DNA of 33,415 nucleotides from Candidatus Binatus sp. (GCF_030646925.1 NZ_JAUSKL010000112.1:1-33415), one strand, 5' to 3'; shown: positions 7,849-15,445, numbered from the stretch's first letter. Translations and numbers: made by a program. The notes: a model not told the origin generated them from the letters alone.

Positions 7849-7893
7849 CGCCGCTCTTGCGGCGGGTAGGTGAGCGACTGTCGCTCACCTACC
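7847..7893. repeat. Back-to-back palindromes abutting the truncated gene
   Basis: Two perfect hairpins stand side by side. CCCGCCGC-TCTT-GCGGCGGG lies at 7847-7866, and a 14-base stem around a single T at 7865-7893 (arms GGTAGGTGAGCGAC and its complement). Paired palindromes of this kind are typical of REP or small MITE elements. They lie exactly where the ABM-like frame loses its homology. Confidence 0.6.
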
Positions 7894-7917
7894 TCGTCGC
7901 GTTCCGCGACTTCGGCT

Positions 7918-7942
7918 TCCCTTCGACTTCGCTCAGGGCAGG
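7918..7942. repeat. Dispersed repeat with the PERSRR peptide signature
   Basis: The stretch CCTTCGACTTCGCTCAGGGC is a motif I have seen repeated in many unrelated draft genomes, where its reverse reading gives spurious peptides ending CPERSRRE. It is followed by material containing CTCAAGATGACGG (about 7988-8000), also common in such repeats. It is intergenic here and not coding. Confidence 0.5.
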
Positions 7943-8147
7943 CTCTCTTCGATTGAATAACGGGCGAGGTACAGGACGGGAGCCTCCGCTCAAGATGACG
8001 GAATGGACGCACCCTGCCAGAGCAAATAGTCGATCCCTCCGTGTCCTTTGGGGCGCATCGAGAAATCCAGGTCCGCGCTCCATCGTCGCTTCGCGATGGA
8101 ACTTCACCCGAGACCAACCCCAACCGGCGCTTCCTCTTTTTGGGCCG

Positions 8148-8217
8148 TACTAACAGCGCGTAGCGGGCATCTTAATGCCACAGGAAGTCTGAAACCCAGT
8201 GTGGGTTTCAGATCTCT
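8148..8217. repeat. Hairpin repeat, copy 1 (downstream of the acyl-CoA synthetase gene)
   Basis: This copy starts TACTAACAGCGCGTAGC, passes through GCATCTT and GGAAG, and ends in a perfect 11-base stem with a three-base loop (8188-8212, arms TCTGAAACCCA and TGGGTTTCAGA). The second copy, at 9976-10045, has the same order of elements in the same orientation. The inner stem pairs differ between copies by compensating changes. It lies just after the stop of the synthetase gene on the minus strand and may act as an RNA structure or 3' end element. Confidence 0.6.
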
Positions 8218-8237
8218 CCCTCCTACTCCTCTCCTTC

Positions 8238-9887
8238 CTAACTCTTAGCCTTCGATTGTTCGCGCGCGCGGAGTTCGCGACGCATGATTTTGCCCGTCAC
8301 CGTGGACGGGAACTCGTCGAGAAACTCGATCTCGCGCGGCGCCTCGTGCGCGGCGAGCCGCGTTTTAACGTGCGTCTGGATTTCCTTGATCATCTCGGCC
8401 GACGGGGTGAATCCCGGCAGCAACTTCACGAATGCCTTGATCGCCTGCCCGCGCTGCGGATCAGGAATACCGATCACCGCGCACGACGCGACCGATTTGT
8501 GCTCCATGATTTTCGCTTCGATTTCCGACGGCCCGATCCGGTAGCCCGAACTCTTGATCACGTCGTCGTTGCGCCCTTGGAAATAGACATAACCTTCGTC
8601 GTCCATATGCCCGAGGTCGCCGGTCATGCACCATTCGCCCTTGAATTTCTCGCTCATCGCGGCGGGATTCTTCCAGTACTCGCGCATCACGACCGGCGAA
8701 TCGCGGCGAATCGCGATCTCACCAGCCTCCCCGGTTTTGAGCGGCACTCCTTCCGGCGAGACGATTGCGACGTCGTGTCCGGGATACGGCTTGCCGAGCG
8801 GCTCGAGCCGCGCCTTCTCGATCGCGCTGCACGTCCCGATAAAGTAGTTCGCTTCCGTCTGCCCGAAGCCCTGGTTGAATTCGACCCGCAGCTCTTCATC
8901 GACCCATCGCGCGAGTTGCGGACTGACGGGTTCCGCGCCGCTGACGATACATCGGAGCTTCAGCTTGTATTTGTCGCGCGGCCGCTTCACCTCGCGCAGA
9001 ACTTTAAGCGCCGTCGGTGGATAGAGGCCGACCGACGCGCCGTATTTCTCGAGCAGCTTGAACGTGACGTCGGGATCGAACCGCGCCTTGCTGCGATACG
9101 CCAACACCGGAATCCCGTACGGCCAGATCGCCAGCAAGCCGTCGAGCAAGCCGCCCGCCCACGCCCAATCCGCCGGACTGTAGTAAAGATCGCCGTCGCG
9201 CAAATAATTGTACGAGTAATCGATCCCGTTGTGCCCCAGCACGTAGCGCGCGACGTGCAGCACTCCTTTCGGATTGCCGGTCGTGCCGCTGGTGTACATC
9301 AGCAGCACGGGATCCTCGGCGCTCGATTTCTCCGTCGTGAAACTCGGCGCGCCTTTGCTCAGCAGCTCGTCGAAGCTTAAGCCGCCTTTGCCACCGTCGG
9401 TGACGATCACGTGCTTGAAATTCGGGAGCGTCTTACGATCGATCGCGTCGATCTTCTGGACCGTCTCCGGCTCCATCAGGATCGCTTTGGCCGCGCTGTT
9501 CGACAGCCGATACTCGATCGCGTCGGGGCCGAACAGTTTCGATATCGGCAGCGCGATCGCTCCCAGCCGATAGCACGCGATATGCGCGATCGCCGTCTCG
9601 GGCCGCTGCGGCGTATGCACCGCGACCACGTCGCCGCGCCCGATTCCGAGCCCGCGCAGCGCATTCGCGAACCGGTTCGTCGCCTCGATCATCTGCGCGA
9701 ACGTGTAGCGCGCGGTGTGCCCGTCGTCGTCCTCGTACAGCAGCGCCACCTTGTCGCGCAGCTCGACATGGCGATCGAGGCAATCGATCGCGACGTTGTA
9801 ATCCGCCGGGATATTCCACCGATGCATCGCGCGAAGCTCGGCAAAAGTCTTCGCCCCGCGCACCGTCTGTTCCTTGAGTCCAATCAT
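8238..9887 (-). CDS. AMP-dependent acyl-CoA synthetase (acetyl/medium-chain type)
   Basis: This 549-residue ANL-superfamily enzyme activates a carboxylic acid with ATP to an acyl-adenylate, then forms the CoA thioester. Its motifs are complete: the P-loop YTSGTTGNPKG (about residues 198-208), the NQGFGQTE adenine-binding motif, the MTGDLGHMD motif containing the hinge-region aspartate, GRNDDVIKSSGYRIGP, and the C-terminal catalytic lysine in STVTGKIMRREL. The sequence resembles acetyl-CoA synthetase-like and medium-chain acyl-CoA synthetases; chain length cannot be read from it. The gene stands alone between two copies of a hairpin repeat. It probably feeds fatty or aromatic acids into beta-oxidation. 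Confidence 0.9.
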   Translation of the reverse strand: MIGLKEQTVRGAKTFAELRAMHRWNIPADYNVAIDCLDRHVELRDKVALLYEDDDGHTARYTFAQMIEATNRFANALRGLGIGRGDVVAVHTPQRPETAIAHIACYRLGAIALPISKLFGPDAIEYRLSNSAAKAILMEPETVQKIDAIDRKTLPNFKHVIVTDGGKGGLSFDELLSKGAPSFTTEKSSAEDPVLLMYTSGTTGNPKGVLHVARYVLGHNGIDYSYNYLRDGDLYYSPADWAWAGGLLDGLLAIWPYGIPVLAYRSKARFDPDVTFKLLEKYGASVGLYPPTALKVLREVKRPRDKYKLKLRCIVSGAEPVSPQLARWVDEELRVEFNQGFGQTEANYFIGTCSAIEKARLEPLGKPYPGHDVAIVSPEGVPLKTGEAGEIAIRRDSPVVMREYWKNPAAMSEKFKGEWCMTGDLGHMDDEGYVYFQGRNDDVIKSSGYRIGPSEIEAKIMEHKSVASCAVIGIPDPQRGQAIKAFVKLLPGFTPSAEMIKEIQTHVKTRLAAHEAPREIEFLDEFPSTVTGKIMRRELRAREQSKAKS

Positions 9888-9975
9888 GCTGGATGCCTGC
9901 TTAATCTATTACTTTGACTTTTCAATTCTTCGCTCTTGATGCGACCTGTCCGGCTTTTCTTTTCCGCTTTCCTAC

Positions 9976-10045
9976 TACTAACAGCGCGTAGCGCGCATCT
10001 TTTAGTCGCCCCGGAAGCTCGAAACGGGTGGGGGTTTCGAACTCT
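9976..10045. repeat. Hairpin repeat, copy 2 (3' end of the FmdB-like gene)
   Basis: This copy begins TACTAACAGCGCGTAGC, like the copy at 8148-8217, keeps GCATCTT and GGAAG, and ends with a stem of at least seven pairs at 10019-10040 (TCGAAAC and GTTTCGA). Relative to copy 1, two stem pairs changed on both sides (T-A to C-G and C-G to T-A), so pairing is preserved. The hairpin forms the last codons of the FmdB-like gene. Confidence 0.6.
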
Positions 10046-10415
10046 TCTTCTTCGTCTTCTCCGGCGTCCCCTCGCCGCGCGATGCCCGCTGATGCTCACG
10101 CGCCGCGCTCTTGTCGTCGAATTCCACGCCGCGCCCCATCTTATGCGCCGCGAATCGCGACGCCGAGAAATCGTCCATCGCGCACGGCCTCGCAAACGGC
10201 GGAACTTCGAGCCTGGTGACGTCCACCGCCGCTGCGGCCGCCCGCTCCGACGCCGTCATGATCGGCGCGCCGCTATGAATCGCGAACGTCGAAATCACCC
10301 GCCGCGATATGCCGCCGCAACTGGAGCATCGCCGCCGCCGATTCGCCGTATTCGCCGCCGCCAACACCTCGAAGACGCGGCCCTCGCGGTCACATCGATA
10401 TTCGTAAATCGGCAT
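10002..10415 (-). CDS. FmdB-type zinc-ribbon protein with degenerate cysteine motif
   Basis: This 137-residue protein opens with MPIYEYRC, the hallmark of the FmdB/CxxC_CxxC_SSSS putative regulatory proteins. In the usual family two CxxC pairs bind zinc. Here the second pair, Cys30 and Cys33 (CSSCGG), is intact, but the first reads CDRE, so only Cys8 remains. Metal binding may therefore be altered. The 60 residues after the ribbon are unusual and end in a Lys/Ser/Pro-rich tail whose last codons lie in hairpin repeat copy 2. It lies ten bases downstream of the MBL hydrolase stop and is probably co-transcribed with it. Its role is unknown. Confidence 0.75.
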   Translation of the reverse strand: MPIYEYRCDREGRVFEVLAAANTANRRRRCSSCGGISRRVISTFAIHSGAPIMTASERAAAAAVDVTRLEVPPFARPCAMDDFSASRFAAHKMGRGVEFDDKSAAREHQRASRGEGTPEKTKKKSSKPPPVSSFRGD

Positions 10416-10424
10416 CTTGGATCG

Positions 10425-11204
10425 CTACTCGATCTTGTGCGGAAGTTCCGCCCAGTCTTCCGGATCATGCGTGATCCACATCGTCGCATCGTGCATGTCG
10501 CGGATCGCCTTGATGCGCTGGATCGATTCCACCGATTGATTCGGGTTGGTATCGAGCGGCATCGTCGCTTCCGTCACGACCGCCGAGCGCACGTGCACCG
10601 TGTCGCCGGTCAGCAATATTTTTCGATTCGGCAGATTGACCAGCAGGGAGCATTCGCCCGGCGTATGCCCCGGCGTCAGCAGAAACTTGAGGCTGCCGTC
10701 GCCGAACAGATCGAAATCCGCGCCGAGTTCGAGCCAATCGTAGCCGCGCGTCGGAATATAGTCGTCGAGGATGAATGCCCATCGCCGCGCCGGATCGGGC
10801 CAGTACGCGTAGCGCAGTTCGTTCGATCCAACGATGAACTTCGCCTTCGGAAAGTAAGTCAGCCCGCCCGCGTGATCGAGATGCGCATGCGACAGGATTA
10901 CGTACTTGACGTCCTCGGTCTTGTAGCCGACGCCCTCGATCTGCTTGTCGAGCGTGTCCGACTTGCTCCACTTGAGCGGCAGATGCCGCGCGGTTTCGCC
11001 CCAATAGCCAACCGCATCATCGATGATCTTCGGATTGCATCCGGTGTCGAACAGCACCAGACCCTTGGGATGCTCGATCAGGAACGACGGGCACGGCAGC
11101 GTCAGCAAAGTGTTGGGATCGCCGCCCTGCACCAGCAACGCGAGCGGCGCCGTCAATTCCGCGCCGGGCAGTGTCCACATTCGTCGAACTTTCGATTCAG
11201 CCAT
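10425..11204 (-). CDS. Metallo-beta-lactamase-fold hydrolase (AHL-lactonase-like)
   Basis: This 259-residue protein has the dinuclear-zinc MBL motif HAHLDH at residues 106-111 and further ligands His180 (TPGHTPGE), Asp201 (TGDT) and His246 (ITHDPED). This arrangement and length fit the N-acyl homoserine lactonase (AiiA-like) branch, which opens lactone rings, though many relatives act on other esters or lactones. ATG at 11202-11204 was chosen because a Shine-Dalgarno-like ACGAGG precedes it and the family N-terminus begins there; the frame stays open further upstream without family resemblance. The gene diverges from the lipoprotein pair. Confidence 0.85.
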   Translation of the reverse strand: MAESKVRRMWTLPGAELTAPLALLVQGGDPNTLLTLPCPSFLIEHPKGLVLFDTGCNPKIIDDAVGYWGETARHLPLKWSKSDTLDKQIEGVGYKTEDVKYVILSHAHLDHAGGLTYFPKAKFIVGSNELRYAYWPDPARRWAFILDDYIPTRGYDWLELGADFDLFGDGSLKFLLTPGHTPGECSLLVNLPNRKILLTGDTVHVRSAVVTEATMPLDTNPNQSVESIQRIKAIRDMHDATMWITHDPEDWAELPHKIE

Positions 11205-11356
11205 TTTAGCCTCGTTGCGACCGCTCCCGCTGCGAACGTATTTTTGCGCACGCCGACTTAGTCTGCATGGATTCAGATCCTGAAAAAGATCTGCCACAGG
11301 TGACTCTGAAAAGTCGAACCGGCGCGACTCGCAATCGCCGCACCCGCTCCACTGCT

Positions 11357-11384
11357 TTGAACGACTGTTCAATTGCGTGATAAT
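11357..11384 (+). promoter_or_regulatory. Promoter of lipoprotein gene 1 with GAAC-N4-GTTC operator
   Basis: TTGAAC (11357-11362), a 16-base spacer and GATAAT (11379-11384) form a good sigma70-type promoter. The perfect dyad TGAACGACTGTTCA (11358-11371), extended to TTGAAC/GTTCAA, overlaps the -35 box. A bound protein would repress. GAAC-N4-GTTC is the core of the LexA box of Gram-positive bacteria; TetR-family operators can also look like this. Confidence 0.6.
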
Positions 11385-11425
11385 GAGCGCCAGCTACTTC
11401 CTTTCGAAAATCGGAGTCCACTCGC

Positions 11426-12109
11426 ATGAAGACCGCGACCACGATCCTGATGGCGCTGATATTTGCCGGATGCGCCGCGGCCCCGAGCCAACCGAATGCG
11501 CCTGCCGCCAGCGCCAATCCTGCCGAAACCGCTCGAGCCGAGCAGAGTGAACCGCCGGTCAAAGCCGGCGCCGCGTCCTCCGGCCCGACCATCGAAAAGC
11601 CGCCGACCTTCAAGAAAGGCTACAAGCTCACGTTTCGCTCACGCACCAGCGACTTCGATTGCACCTTTGAGGGCGAGGAGGACGGCCTGCTGGTTTTTCA
11701 TTTCGCTACGAAAGAAAAATTGCCGTATGACTATCTCTACACGCCCGACATGAAAATCGCACAGATCCACAATGCGCAGATGCAGATGCGATTCGACCCG
11801 CCGATTGGCTTCGTGGACTTTCCGCTCTTCGTCGGCAAGAAATGGATGGTCGCATACAAGGGCACCAGCAACTCGTCGCATAGCATGGGCGAGACCGCGG
11901 TTGAAGTAGTGGGCTTCGGGCCGGTGAAGGTTCCATACGGGACGGTCGATGCGTTCGAAATCCGGGTCCGCAACACCGATCGCGAGATCGGGCGCGCCAA
12001 TCCCTACGAGACATTCTGGTACAGCCCCGAGATCGGCTACTACGTCAAGCACGCGACCAACCGGCCCGTGTACGAGGATCCGTTCGAGCTGATCAGCTAC
12101 ACGAAATGA
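11426..12109 (+). CDS. Lipoprotein of unknown function, paralogue 1
   Basis: This 227-residue protein has a lipoprotein signal peptide with lipobox IFAGC, Cys16 being the likely lipidated residue. An Ala/Pro-rich linker of about 40 residues follows, then a conserved domain (from KPPTFKKGYKLTFRSR to the C-terminus) of about 170 residues that looks beta-rich. It should sit in the periplasm anchored to a membrane. I recognise no family. CGGAG precedes the ATG. The next gene is a tandem paralogue, about 78% identical over the last 170 residues by hand count, with the same operator-bearing promoter, so both probably respond to the same signal. Confidence 0.85.
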   Translation: MKTATTILMALIFAGCAAAPSQPNAPAASANPAETARAEQSEPPVKAGAASSGPTIEKPPTFKKGYKLTFRSRTSDFDCTFEGEEDGLLVFHFATKEKLPYDYLYTPDMKIAQIHNAQMQMRFDPPIGFVDFPLFVGKKWMVAYKGTSNSSHSMGETAVEVVGFGPVKVPYGTVDAFEIRVRNTDREIGRANPYETFWYSPEIGYYVKHATNRPVYEDPFELISYTK

Positions 12110-12146
12110 TCCGACCTCGCCGCGCGGTCTGGATTTCTCCGCTGGT

Positions 12147-12174
12147 TTGAACGATCGTTCAGGAGCGTGATACA
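12147..12174 (+). promoter_or_regulatory. Promoter of lipoprotein gene 2 with GAAC-N4-GTTC operator
   Basis: TTGAAC (12147-12152), a 16-base spacer and GATACA (12169-12174) repeat the layout seen before gene 1. The dyad here is TGAACGATCGTTCA (12148-12161), perfect over 14 bases. The spacer of the dyad and the downstream bases differ from gene 1 while both arms are kept, which argues for selection on the arms. Confidence 0.6.
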
Positions 12175-12219
12175 CGTCCGACCGCACCCCGTCTCGAAAG
12201 ATTGGAGTTGATTGCCCGA

Positions 12220-12900
12220 ATGAAGATCGTAACCGCGATTCTGTTAGCGCTGGTATTTGCCGGATGCGCTGCGGCGCCAAACAAATCGGATACGCCAGCC
12301 GCCACTACTGTCCCTGCTGAAGATGCTCAAGCTCAAGCGAGTGAACCATCGATCAAAGCCGACGCCTCATCCGGCCCGACGATCGACAAGCCGCCGACCT
12401 TCAAGAAGGGGTTCAAGCTGACCTTTCGCTCGCGCAAAAGCGACTTCGATTGCACCTATGAGGGCGAGGACGACGGCCTGATGGTTTTTCACTACGACAC
12501 CAAGGAAAAACTGCCGTACGACTATCTCTACACGCCGGACCTGAAGGTCGCGCAATTCCGCACCGCGCAAATGACGATGCGTATGGATCCGCCGGTGGGC
12601 TACGTCGAATTTCCGCTCTTCGTCGGCAAGAAGTGGACGACCGCCTACAAGGGCATCAGCAACTCGTCGCACACGATGGCCGAAACTGCGGCCGAAGTGG
12701 TTTCCTACGGACCGGTCAAGCTGCCATACGGAACGCTCGATGCGTTCGAAATCCGGGTGCGTAGCAGCGATCGCGAAATCGGGCGCGCCAACCCGTATGA
12801 GACTTACTGGTACAGTCCGGAGATTGGCTACTTCGTCAAGCATGTCACCAACCGCCCGGTCTATGAGGATCCCTACGCGCTGGTCGCCGTCACCAAGTGA
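12220..12900 (+). CDS. Lipoprotein of unknown function, paralogue 2
   Basis: This 226-residue tandem duplicate of the preceding gene has lipobox VFAGC (Cys16), a Thr/Ala/Pro-rich linker and the same C-terminal domain. Invariant blocks such as LPYDYLYTPD, FPLFVGKKW and DREIGRANPYET are shared. An in-frame TTG lies six codons upstream (12202), but the ATG at 12220 follows TTGGAG at a suitable distance and aligns with paralogue 1. The linker has diverged far more than the domain, which points to an old duplication with retained function. The role is unknown. Confidence 0.85.
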   Translation: MKIVTAILLALVFAGCAAAPNKSDTPAATTVPAEDAQAQASEPSIKADASSGPTIDKPPTFKKGFKLTFRSRKSDFDCTYEGEDDGLMVFHYDTKEKLPYDYLYTPDLKVAQFRTAQMTMRMDPPVGYVEFPLFVGKKWTTAYKGISNSSHTMAETAAEVVSYGPVKLPYGTLDAFEIRVRSSDREIGRANPYETYWYSPEIGYFVKHVTNRPVYEDPYALVAVTK

Positions 12901-13070
12901 TTCGATTAGCCGATGTGATTTTCCCGAACCACCGCATTTCCACTGTCCTGAACTTTGCTTTCGGCCCAGTCTGGGAGCCTTGGATGCCGCCCGAGTTCTG
13001 AAAGTCTCGCGCCTCATTTTCATCGCGCAGCGATTTCTGAATCGCGAGCGAGTCCCTCCGCTACGCCGAC

Positions 13071-13901
13071 CTACTTCGCATCGACGAAGTTAGGCTTGCG
13101 CTTCTCGACGAACGCCTTCACCGCTTCCTGATGATGCTTGGTATTAAACGTCATCATCTCGTACGCCAGCGACGCGTCGAGGATCAGATTCGCCTGCTGC
13201 TTCAGCCACTTGTTCACCGCGAGCTTGCTCCACCGGATCGCCAAGGTCGGCCCGTCGGCCAGTTCCTGCGCGAGTTCCCGCGCCTTGGGCATCACCTGCT
13301 CCGGCTCGACCGCATAGTTCACCATCCCGATCCGGCCCGCCTCGGCGCCATTAATGAAATTCCCGCGCATCAGGAATTCCTTCGCGCGATTCGGTCCGAT
13401 CAGCAGCGGCCAGATCACCGCACCGCCGTCGCCCGCCACGATTCCGACCTTGACGTGCGTGTCGGCGAAGCGCGCCTTCTCCGACACCACCGTGATGTCG
13501 CACAAAAGCGCCAGCGTCGCGCCGAGTCCGATCGCGTCGCCGTTGATCGCGCCGATAATCGGCTGCTCGACGTCGAGCATGTTTTCCACCACGCGGCGTC
13601 CGTTCGACGCGGCGATCGGTCCGCGCCCGCGGCCCTTGCCCGCCTTGCCGGTGCCGCCCGCGAGCGTGCCGCCCGCCATCCCCTTGACGTCGCCGCCGGC
13701 GCAAAACGCGCGCCCCGCGCCGGTCAGGATGATCGCGTTGACGTCCTGATCGCTCCGCACGTCGAGCCAAATCTGTTCGAGTTCGTGATGCAGTTCGTTG
13801 TGAACCGCGTTCAGCCGGTCGGGACGGTTGATCGTGATCGTCGCAACCCGCTCGGCCACGTCCACTTTCAGGAATTCATAGTCGCTGTAGTCGGTCGCCA
13901 T
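13071..13901 (-). CDS. Crotonase-fold (enoyl-CoA hydratase/isomerase family) protein with altered active site
   Basis: This 276-residue crotonase-superfamily protein acts on acyl-CoA thioesters. The oxyanion-hole segment FCAGGDVKG (residues 67-74) and GDAIGLGATLALLCD (121-135) are clear. The two glutamates that catalyse hydration in classical enoyl-CoA hydratase are absent: Thr129 and His149 occupy their positions. A Gly/Lys/Arg-rich insertion (about residues 77-94) follows the oxyanion loop. It may therefore be an isomerase, hydrolase or other variant rather than a hydratase. The ATG is preceded by GGGAGG. It is monocistronic, with its own putative promoter at 13965-13992. Confidence 0.85.
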   Translation of the reverse strand: MATDYSDYEFLKVDVAERVATITINRPDRLNAVHNELHHELEQIWLDVRSDQDVNAIILTGAGRAFCAGGDVKGMAGGTLAGGTGKAGKGRGRGPIAASNGRRVVENMLDVEQPIIGAINGDAIGLGATLALLCDITVVSEKARFADTHVKVGIVAGDGGAVIWPLLIGPNRAKEFLMRGNFINGAEAGRIGMVNYAVEPEQVMPKARELAQELADGPTLAIRWSKLAVNKWLKQQANLILDASLAYEMMTFNTKHHQEAVKAFVEKRKPNFVDAK

Positions 13902-13964
13902 GATGAAAGAACCTCCCGCTCGCTTGTGAGAAATCGTGTGCCGTATCGATACGTCGAGATTCCT

Positions 13965-13992
13965 CTTATAGGCATACCGCAGAATAAGTTAA
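13965..13992 (-). promoter_or_regulatory. Putative promoter of the crotonase-fold gene
   Basis: On the minus strand TTAACT (13987-13992), 16 bases and TATAAG (13965-13970) give a reasonable sigma70-type match, about 65 bases before the ATG at 13901. The exact palindrome CGTATCGATACG lies between this and the gene. Confidence 0.3.
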
Positions 13993-14083
13993 AACCCGCC
14001 CGCCTCCCCGCTGTGTGCAGGCAGAACGTCTCCGTGTCATTTCTGGCCGAAGCCCTGACCGAAGTCGTTACTTCATCCTGAGC

Positions 14084-14103
14084 CGACGGCTGCGCAGCCG
14101 TCG
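14084..14103. terminator. GC-rich hairpin, possible terminator or REP-like unit
   Basis: CGACGGCT and AGCCGTCG pair over eight bases around a GCGC loop, and the stem can be prolonged by TGAG/CTCA with one bulged base. No T-run follows on the minus strand, so intrinsic termination is not proved; a REP-type palindrome is equally possible. Confidence 0.35.
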
Positions 14104-14216
14104 CTCATGAGTACGGAGCGGGGTCGGTGGGGGGCGGAGATCGCGCTCCGCACTCCGGTCCTTCGCCCGTTATTTTACTCGCCAGTGAAAAGCACGGGCG
14201 AGCTGGATGCGGATTT

Positions 14217-15404
14217 CTACTCGCTATTGCACATCCGCTCGATCACCTTATGCACCATCGCGGTGCCGCGCTCGAACGGTTCGCGACGGATATATTCATT
14301 CGGCTGATGCGCCTGGTCGAGATCGCCCGGCCCGCAGATCAGCGAAACGATGCCTGAACTGGTGAACCATCCGCCGTCGGTGCCATAGAGTGCGCCGCCA
14401 GAGGTCTTGGCGCCCGTCAGGTCGAACAGCACGCGTTCGAGCGGCGTGCCCGGCGGTGAGTTGAGCGGCGGCACCACCATCGTGCGGCCAAGTTCGACTG
14501 TCGCGCGATGCTCGTGCGAGGCATAGTCAGTCGTATCCAGTTCCGCGATGCGCTGCTCGACTTCGCGATACAATTGCAGTGGGTCGGCATTAGGCAAAGT
14601 GCGATAGCTGACCCGCAGCGCACATTCCTCGGCGATCATATTCAACGCCAGTCCGCCCTTCACGGTGCCGAAATTGACTACATCAGTCGGCGCGTCCGGA
14701 AATATACTTTGAAACTCCGGATCCGGCGAAATCCGCCGCGCTTCCTGCAGACGGCCGATAGCCTCGATCACGCGGCCCATCACGGCGATCGCGTTGACGC
14801 CCCTGGCCGGCGCGCCGCTATGCCCGCCGATGCCGCGCACCGTCACGCCGAACGACACGATACTCTTGTGCGCGCGATAGACTTCGTACGACGACGGCTC
14901 GCCGATCCAGGCCAACTTGGGAACCGGGCATTCGCCGAGTATCTGCCTGAGCGCTGGCGCGACTTCATGCGCGCCGAGGCATCCGACTTCCTCGCTCGCC
15001 GTGAACACGAACACCAACGGGCGCTTGAGCTTCGACGTATCCAGCGTGCGCACCGCGTCGAGGCAATTCGCGATGAAACCCTTCATGTCGCTGGCGCCGC
15101 GGCCATAGATTCGATCGCCCGCGGCCTCGAATTTCAGCGGCTCGCGCTCCCATCCCGGCTGCCCGGCGTACGGCACCGTATCGACGTGCGCGGAGACGAT
15201 CAGCCCGTCGCTGCGCGGCGGTCCCGCCCATGCCACCAGGTTCGCCTGCGAAACGCCCAGCAACTCCACCGGTTGTAGCGCTGTTTTGAAGCCGCGCGAC
15301 GCCAGTTCCTTCGCCAGGTATTCCATTGCCGGCACCGCGCTGTTGCTGCTGACGGTATCGAACCCGATTAGCCGCTTCGCGGCTTCATACAAATAGTCAT
15401 ACAT
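14217..15404 (-). CDS. argE: M20 metallopeptidase, acetylornithine deacetylase type
   Basis: This 395-residue protein of the M20 family hydrolyses N-acetylornithine to ornithine in arginine synthesis, or a related N-acyl amino acid. Metal ligands are in place: His73 and Asp75 (SAHVDTVP), Asp106 (GRGASDMKG), Glu138 and Glu139 (TASEEVGCLG, with the catalytic glutamate first), Glu169 (GEPSSY) and the C-terminal histidine in QAHQPNEY. The dimerisation domain with GGHSGAPARGVNAI lies in the middle. Length fits ArgE well. Other M20 amidases share these motifs, and no other arginine genes are nearby, so the exact substrate is probable rather than certain. Confidence 0.85.
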   Translation of the reverse strand: MYDYLYEAAKRLIGFDTVSSNSAVPAMEYLAKELASRGFKTALQPVELLGVSQANLVAWAGPPRSDGLIVSAHVDTVPYAGQPGWEREPLKFEAAGDRIYGRGASDMKGFIANCLDAVRTLDTSKLKRPLVFVFTASEEVGCLGAHEVAPALRQILGECPVPKLAWIGEPSSYEVYRAHKSIVSFGVTVRGIGGHSGAPARGVNAIAVMGRVIEAIGRLQEARRISPDPEFQSIFPDAPTDVVNFGTVKGGLALNMIAEECALRVSYRTLPNADPLQLYREVEQRIAELDTTDYASHEHRATVELGRTMVVPPLNSPPGTPLERVLFDLTGAKTSGGALYGTDGGWFTSSGIVSLICGPGDLDQAHQPNEYIRREPFERGTAMVHKVIERMCNSE

Positions 15405-15445
15405 AATTGCCTACTAACTGAGTAATGCCGAAACGCGCGAACTGG

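Larger units (their letters stand above)
7402..8237. other. 836-base stretch without an intact gene: decayed gene and repeats
   Basis: I find no intact coding sequence here. The stretch holds a truncated ABM-type gene (7585-7848), two strong hairpins (7847-7893), a dispersed-type repeat (7918-7942) and one copy of a hairpin repeat (8148-8217). About 7402-7584 is AT-rich and probably contains the promoter of the toxin-like operon. Frames crossing 7945-8140 show no continuous recognisable protein. Confidence 0.6.
13902..14216. other. 315-base intergenic stretch between the crotonase and ArgE-like genes
   Basis: No coding sequence is seen. It holds the putative crotonase promoter near its start and a GC-rich hairpin at 14084-14103, followed by a second weaker inverted repeat (GCGGAG and CTCCGC, about 14136-14153). 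Both hairpins lie beyond the 3' end of the minus-strand ArgE-like gene. Confidence 0.5.

Noticed and set aside
7847-7893. Possible CRISPR or phage attachment array
   Set aside because: There are only two adjacent unrelated palindromes, with no regularly spaced direct repeats or spacers anywhere in the window.
9936-11261. 441-codon plus-strand open frame
   Set aside because: It lies antisense to the FmdB-like and MBL genes; its Arg/Ala-rich composition with no domain is the usual shadow frame in GC-rich DNA.
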